Shown here piece after piece: positions 63,904-64,000 of a stretch of DNA of 64,000 nt (positions are counted from its first letter, which is position 1; each line of letters starts with the position of its first letter). The notes below the pieces were generated by a model. That model worked only from the letters and a program-made list of their open reading frames with translations. It made no database searches and had not been told where the DNA came from. The stretch is from Oopsacas minuta (lineage: Eukaryota; Porifera; Hexactinellida; Lyssacinosida; Leucopsacidae), in assembly GCA_024704765.1 (NCBI GenBank), contig JAKMXF010000033.1, forward strand, positions 124,001 to 188,000, in the 5' to 3' direction. The translations under genes were made by a program, and so were the position numbers.

Positions 63904-64000
63904 GTGAGTATAGTTACGAATATGTTACAAAGGAATTCATGGTTTCATATAAGGAGAGAGGAGATAAATCACCCCATGTAGCCCTTGCTAGTATGTTTAT

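Overview
The window is animal nuclear DNA, AT-rich and gene-dense. Introns are mostly 50-120 bases, GT-AG, and usually sit at exactly conserved phase. The gene set (Src with SH3-SH2-kinase, ATF6-like bZIP, syntenin, CARD, TRAF/MATH, NHL, Ig-like receptor, kinesin light chain) points to a metazoan. The compact layout, the many TRAF/NHL-type orphans and the dispersed small TIR elements suggest a sponge (Porifera), possibly one with a very compact genome. That placement is inference, not proof. I reconstructed most genes by joining exons by eye; reading frame was kept at nearly every junction.

Left part (1-16.5 kb): 3' end of an unknown gene; POLR3H (-); a coiled-coil gene; a kinesin light chain gene; a single-exon NADAR-domain gene; a large AAAC/AAAT array; MPC1 (-) with a 4-base micro-exon; then two tandem Src-type genes, the first a degenerate pseudokinase and the second with all catalytic motifs; an orphan secreted, probably GPI-anchored protein; and a short ULK4-like pseudokinase.

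Middle (16.6-36 kb): a 13-exon MAK/CILK1 (RCK) kinase whose intron 4 holds a complete C2H2 zinc-finger gene; an ATF6-like membrane bZIP factor; HADHB (mitochondrial thiolase), with what looks like a decayed sugar-transporter fragment in intron 6; a TAF1C-like gene (-); an NHL-repeat gene (-); a TRAF-like gene; and CDK1.

Right part (36-64 kb): an Ig-like single-pass receptor (-) and a multi-pass membrane orphan (-) with a frame break; RCC1; TFIIS, whose intron holds the minor-spliceosome gene SNRNP48 (U11-48K) on the opposite strand; syntenin (with a 1-base frame break); RAE1; AGBL5/CCP5, whose intron holds a CARD gene on the opposite strand; the ethanolaminephosphotransferase gene SELENOI/EPT1 (-), whose introns hold both a TRAF/MATH gene and a LANCL gene; and the 5' part of PRIM2, cut by the window end.

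Three things stand out. First, five complete genes lie inside introns of other genes. Second, the EPT1 reading frame carries a TGA exactly where vertebrate SELENOI has selenocysteine. Third, there are several families of short TIR elements, including a perfect 135-bp duplicate and a hAT-type element with an intact 8-bp target duplication. Ciliary/microtubule genes (KLC, ULK4-like, MAK, AGBL5) and nuclear housekeeping genes (POLR3H, RCC1, TFIIS, RAE1, TAF1C, PRIM2, SNRNP48, CDK1) are interleaved without operon logic, though many multi-exon genes have an AG acceptor-like site directly before the start codon.
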